From Treponema phagedenis (GTDB lineage Bacteria > Spirochaetota > Spirochaetia > Treponematales > Treponemataceae), in assembly GCF_008153345.1 (NCBI RefSeq), contig NZ_CP042818.1, forward strand, positions 1,178,001 through 1,242,000: a stretch of 64,000 nt of DNA, given 5' to 3'. This document shows, in pieces, positions 60,879 to 64,000 of the stretch; position 1 is the first letter of the stretch; each line of letters begins with the position of its first letter. The notes under the pieces were generated by a model. That model was not told the DNA's origin. It worked only from the letters and a program-made list of their open reading frames with translations, and searched no databases. The position numbers and the translations under genes are program-made.

Positions 60879-61589
60879 ATGATGGCAACAAACTGGAAAA
60901 AATATTCATATACGGCACGAAAAGAAGCACGTCATAATATTTTAATTATTTCGTTCATTATTATAGCCGTTTTTGTTCTCTATATTCTTATTACCTCTTA
61001 TCTTATTACCGCATACAAAGTTCAGGCGGATACCATGCAACCGACTTTTCAATCAGGTGATTTTATTCTTTCATCTCCGCTTTCAAAACTTGGCACTATA
61101 AAACGAGGTGAACTTGTGTTGGTTGTTCCTCAATCGGATTTTGAGCAAAGTGCTTTTAAAAAGATTTTGAATGAGATAATCGGGTTTGTAACCTTCCAGT
61201 ATTACCGCCCTATGGACCCTGCACGCACTCTTGCTAATCGCACTGAAATACGGCGAATCATAGGAATGCCGGGAGACAGTATCTATATGGAAGATTTTAT
61301 TTTACATATTAAACCGAATGGGCAAGAGCATTTTTTAACCGAATTTGAAGTTACCGAATCAAATTATAACGTAAAAATAGAAAATTTACCTGAAGGGTGG
61401 ACAAAAGATCTGCCTTTCTCCGGCTCTATGCAAGAAATAAAATTAGCTCAAAATGAATATTTTGTCCTTTGTGATAACCGAATAGCATCAACCGATTCTC
61501 GATTTTGGGGCGCAATAGACGGGAAAAAAGCAATAAAAGGAAAGATATTGCTGCGCTATTGGCCTTTTAATCGATTCGGCAGACCTTAA
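60879..61589 (+). CDS. lepB: Signal peptidase I-like protein with altered catalytic residues
   Basis: 236 residues: N-terminal TM helix (~19-45), then signal peptidase I boxes QADTMQPTFQSGDFIL, KRGELVLV, IRRIIGMPGD and LCDNRIASTDSRFWG. In the family the nucleophile is Ser in SM-P-T; here it is Thr52. The general base Lys of IKR-GLPGD is Arg125. It may be a variant or inactive paralogue. It overlaps hemW by 1 bp. Confidence 0.8.
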   Translation: MMATNWKKYSYTARKEARHNILIISFIIIAVFVLYILITSYLITAYKVQADTMQPTFQSGDFILSSPLSKLGTIKRGELVLVVPQSDFEQSAFKKILNEIIGFVTFQYYRPMDPARTLANRTEIRRIIGMPGDSIYMEDFILHIKPNGQEHFLTEFEVTESNYNVKIENLPEGWTKDLPFSGSMQEIKLAQNEYFVLCDNRIASTDSRFWGAIDGKKAIKGKILLRYWPFNRFGRP

Positions 61590-62749
61590 TGCCCGCTCTT
61601 TATATCCATATTCCTTTTTGTATTCAGCGCTGCACATACTGCGATTTTTTTTCTCTCGCACATTTTAATGCGTTTATCCCGTATAAGCCTTTTCCGGCAT
61701 TTATTGCGCGGCTTTTAGAAGATGCGGAGTTGGAAAAAAAGCGTTTTTCCGCAACGGGCTGGGATACCGTATATATCGGAGGAGGGACACCTTCCCTACT
61801 TGCTCCGCAAGATATTGCCGCATTAGGAAAACACATAAGCGAATCCCAGCAATTTCCGATAAAAGAGTTCACAATTGAGGCAAATCCAGAAGATATTACC
61901 GATGCCTTTCTTGCCGCCTGCGCTGAAGGCGGTATAAATAGAATTTCCGTTGGAATACAAAGTTTGGAGCAGCAGGTGCTTTCAGCGGAACGCCGGCGCG
62001 GCAGCCCCGAAAAAACACAAGAAGCTCTCAGAAAAATTAATAATTCTTTTAGTATTTTCCCAAAAGGTTTAAGCCTTTCTTGCGACTTTATTGCAGGTTT
62101 ACAAGCACAAACGCAAGCGATGCTTCTCCGAGATTTACAAGCAGTCTTGGCGTTTAATCCAAAGCATATTTCTCTTTACGGACTTTGCACCGCTCGCCCT
62201 CTATCTGAAGAAAGGGAAGAAAAAATAGCGTCCATGCTTTATGCAGGGAAAGCCTTCTTAGAAAAAAACGGGTTTTTTCACTATGAAATATCAAATTTTG
62301 CAAAAAATGCCGCAAGTGAAAGTCTTCACAATAAGACTTATTGGAAAATGGAAAATTATGCGGGTATCGGTCCGGGAGCATCGGGAACTTTAATTAATAG
62401 CGACAAACCTTCAGGGATCAGAAGTTGCGCAAAAAAAAACATTAAACTTTGGCTTTCAGAAAATAACCGCAGCAATGTATACGATTATGAAATACTGGGA
62501 GAAAAAGAATTAATTGAAGAAGTGCTCTTAATGGGATTGCGCCTTACCGAAGGAATTGAGCGGCAAGGCTTCATCAAAAAATTCGACAACGACATTACAA
62601 GATATATTCCGGAAACGCTGTGTATTTGGGAAAAACGCGGAGACTGTATTATCGATAAAAAACATATTCGACTTACCGAAACCGGCATAAATTTTTTGGA
62701 TATATTTCTTAGACAAGCTTTCACAGAGCTTGATAAGTTTTTTAGATGA
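61589..62749 (+). CDS. hemW: HemW-like radical SAM protein
   Basis: 386 residues starting MPALYIHIPFCIQRCTYCDF, with the radical-SAM CxxxCxxC (Cys at 11, 15, 18) and the extra conserved C-terminal HemW domain. GGGTPSLL and EANPEDI motifs follow. HemW is a heme chaperone related to coproporphyrinogen dehydrogenase HemN. A terminator follows immediately. Confidence 0.85.
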   Translation: MPALYIHIPFCIQRCTYCDFFSLAHFNAFIPYKPFPAFIARLLEDAELEKKRFSATGWDTVYIGGGTPSLLAPQDIAALGKHISESQQFPIKEFTIEANPEDITDAFLAACAEGGINRISVGIQSLEQQVLSAERRRGSPEKTQEALRKINNSFSIFPKGLSLSCDFIAGLQAQTQAMLLRDLQAVLAFNPKHISLYGLCTARPLSEEREEKIASMLYAGKAFLEKNGFFHYEISNFAKNAASESLHNKTYWKMENYAGIGPGASGTLINSDKPSGIRSCAKKNIKLWLSENNRSNVYDYEILGEKELIEEVLLMGLRLTEGIERQGFIKKFDNDITRYIPETLCIWEKRGDCIIDKKHIRLTETGINFLDIFLRQAFTELDKFFR

Positions 62750-62788
62750 AAAAACGAGCTCTTATCAAACCCTGGTTTAACGTTTTTT
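62750..62788 (+). terminator. Terminator after hemW
   Basis: AAAAACG (62750-62756) with CGTTTTTT (62781-62788), enclosing AAACC/GGTTT (62767-62771, 62774-62778). The rest of the gap to 63016 shows nothing I can name. Confidence 0.65.
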
Positions 62789-63016
62789 AATAATTCAATC
62801 TGTTCTTACCCGTATTTAAATTGCAAAAAATTTTATAAAAAAGAGCACAGGTTGGTTTTTGACATCCGTGTTAAAAACTTAACCCGTCAGGCGGATTCTT
62901 AAAAAAATGGTGAGTTTTTAACCACAGGGGCAGGGTAGGGCATTGTTTGTATAGGATTACCTTTCACTCAACAATGATGTGCCTTTGAAATATTTTTGTA
63001 AAAATTGTTTTTGCCA

Positions 63017-63454
63017 CTAAAAATCGAGCAGTTCGCTTAATTCATTTTGAGATACAATTTGATATGAATCTGAGGAGGTGTTGGTTTCCTGTATATGGGT
63101 GGCAATTTGATTTTGAACATCGCTATTTCTTTTGTGTATTGTTTTCAGCTTTTGAATAATTTCATTGTTTTTTTTATTGCTGATGTTCACCTTTTGCATG
63201 TAAAAATTTAATAAATTGGTGTAACGGGTGATGCATGAGAATAAACAGTGCATGGTTGTAAGATAGTCTGGTAAATGCGATTGATGTTCAATTTGCGTTA
63301 CCAGTTTTTGAATGGCAAAATCAAAAAAGGTAATATCATTAATAATTTTATTAAAAAACAGTTCATCTGCAAGGTCTAATTGTAAGCCTTCATACACAAC
63401 ATCAATTGAACGAACAAGTTGGTAAATATTATCCTGAAACACAAAATTTTGCAT
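63017..63454 (-). CDS. Unknown helical protein
   Basis: 145 residues, predicted all helical (SIDVVYEGLQLDLADELFFN, FFDFAIQKLVTQIEHQ, TRYTNLLNFYMQKV) with a polar C-terminal tail. No family, signal or TM is recognised. The divergent rpsF promoter lies 75 bp beyond its start. Confidence 0.5.
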   Translation of the reverse strand: MQNFVFQDNIYQLVRSIDVVYEGLQLDLADELFFNKIINDITFFDFAIQKLVTQIEHQSHLPDYLTTMHCLFSCITRYTNLLNFYMQKVNISNKKNNEIIQKLKTIHKRNSDVQNQIATHIQETNTSSDSYQIVSQNELSELLDF

Positions 63455-63529
63455 ATATAACCCCTTAAAATTTTACGTTAAAACTCTTTAGTTCTTGTAC
63501 TGTAAGCTTCGGAATAAAAAAGAAAAGTC

Positions 63530-63558
63530 TTGACTATTCTTTTTTTTTAAACTAAAAT
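63530..63558 (+). promoter_or_regulatory. Promoter of rpsF operon
   Basis: TTGACT (63530-63535), 17-bp spacer, TAAAAT (63553-63558). Confidence 0.7.
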
Positions 63559-63565
63559 CCCCTAT

Positions 63566-63640
63566 TGCTCTTAAGTTTAGGAAGGGCGAAAACTCCGCCT
63601 CATAGAGAATATGAGGCCATATGTGTCCATAGGAGGGAAC
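63566..63640 (+). promoter_or_regulatory. Possible S6:S18 ribosomal leader of rpsF
   Basis: The ~75-nt leader contains CCG (63595-63597) directly before a 7-bp hairpin (CCTCATA 63598-63604, TATGAGG 63610-63616). The known S6:S18-binding leader of rpsF mRNAs has a conserved CCG beside a hairpin. The match is partial. Confidence 0.45.
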
Positions 63641-63922
63641 ATGAGAAAATATGAGTTAATGACTGTTTTTCCCGTTGAGGAAGAGCAGTTCAAGCAGGGA
63701 ATCGAGGCTTTGCGCTCGGTTCTTGGAAGTTTTGATGTGCAAATTGAATCCGAAGAGCCCTTTGGCGATCGGGATCTTGCGTATGAAATTAAAAAGAAAA
63801 AAAAGGCAAAATATGTGCTTTTTACCATTCAGGCGGGCCCTGAAAAAATTTTAGCAATTGACAAGCAATTCAAATTAAATCAAAATCTTTTAACATATCT
63901 TTTTATTCGTATTGACGAGTAA
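63641..63922 (+). CDS. rpsF: Ribosomal protein S6
   Basis: 93 residues from the ATG at 63641, set by AGGAGGG upstream; an in-frame ATG at 63611 is less likely. MRKYELMTVFPVEEEQFKQG and AYEIKKKKKAKYVLFTIQ are typical S6. It binds the 30S platform with S18. ssb follows as in most bacteria. Confidence 0.95.
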   Translation: MRKYELMTVFPVEEEQFKQGIEALRSVLGSFDVQIESEEPFGDRDLAYEIKKKKKAKYVLFTIQAGPEKILAIDKQFKLNQNLLTYLFIRIDE

Positions 63923-63936
63923 AAAAGGAGTATTCT

Positions 63937-64000
63937 ATGGCAGATATAAACCGTGTAATTTTAGTCGGACGGCTTACCCGTGATGCGGAGCTTAAGTATA
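63937..64000 (+). CDS. ssb: Single-stranded DNA-binding protein (partial)
   Basis: The ATG at 63937 follows AAAAAGGAG and encodes MADINRVILVGRLTRDAELK, the conserved SSB N-terminus, cut by the window end. It lies 14 bp after rpsF, the usual rpsF-ssb-rpsR order. Confidence 0.9.
   Translation, partial: MADINRVILVGRLTRDAELKY

Overview
The window looks like a spirochaete chromosome, most likely Treponema. The supporting evidence is the low-GC coding style, the housekeeping block at the right (der, a MerR-like gene, an Rsm22-like gene, smpB, lepB, hemW, rpsF, ssb), the lipoprotein signals, and AT-rich intergenic DNA with consensus TTGACA/TATAAT promoters. About 1-55 kb is the late half and right end of a contractile-tailed (myovirus-like) prophage. 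About 55-64 kb is host chromosome. The left prophage end lies outside the window.

Prophage head region (1-22 kb): end of a large terminase, portal, a small accessory cluster (membrane protein, antirepressor, Dam methylase, DUF4406, HNH nuclease, DUF1064), a MuF-like head protein carrying a nuclease module, a lysis cassette (TM/coiled-coil protein, CHAP endolysin, tiny membrane peptide, overlapping spanin-like pair), a 1562-residue polyvalent protein, a moron block (DUF4325 protein, small RNA, NYN ribonuclease), protease/scaffold, major capsid, connector and another nuclease protein. Two diverged copies of a ~225-nt structured RNA, each with its own promoter and terminator, sit at 7.6 and 16.2 kb.

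Tail region (22-45 kb): sheath, tube, tail assembly chaperone pair with a likely recoding site, tape measure, hub, spike, a LysM+gp25-like fusion, baseplate J, two related fibre proteins, a leucine-rich-repeat protein, a two-module nuclease protein and a lipoprotein. Four virion-type proteins (5.1, 10.1, 21.1 and 38.7 kb) combine short putative targeting motifs with small nuclease-like domains. Each nuclease-like domain is followed by a variable in-frame palindromic stretch ending in a TSIPxSxKK-like tail.

Conversion and integration region (45-55 kb): a minus-strand operon of HEPN protein, unknown protein and SecB-like chaperone, which resembles a toxin-antitoxin-chaperone module of a type I do not recognise; three unknown plus-strand genes; a BcgI-like restriction-modification operon whose specificity gene ends in a TA microsatellite; an XRE/ImmA regulator; and a tyrosine integrase at the prophage edge.

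Host region (55-64 kb): the housekeeping genes above, a dispersed two-hairpin palindromic repeat family (also present inside the prophage at 41.5 kb), an unidentified small RNA at 59.1 kb, and an apparently leaderless smpB. All calls are from reading the sequence; no database search or folding program was run.
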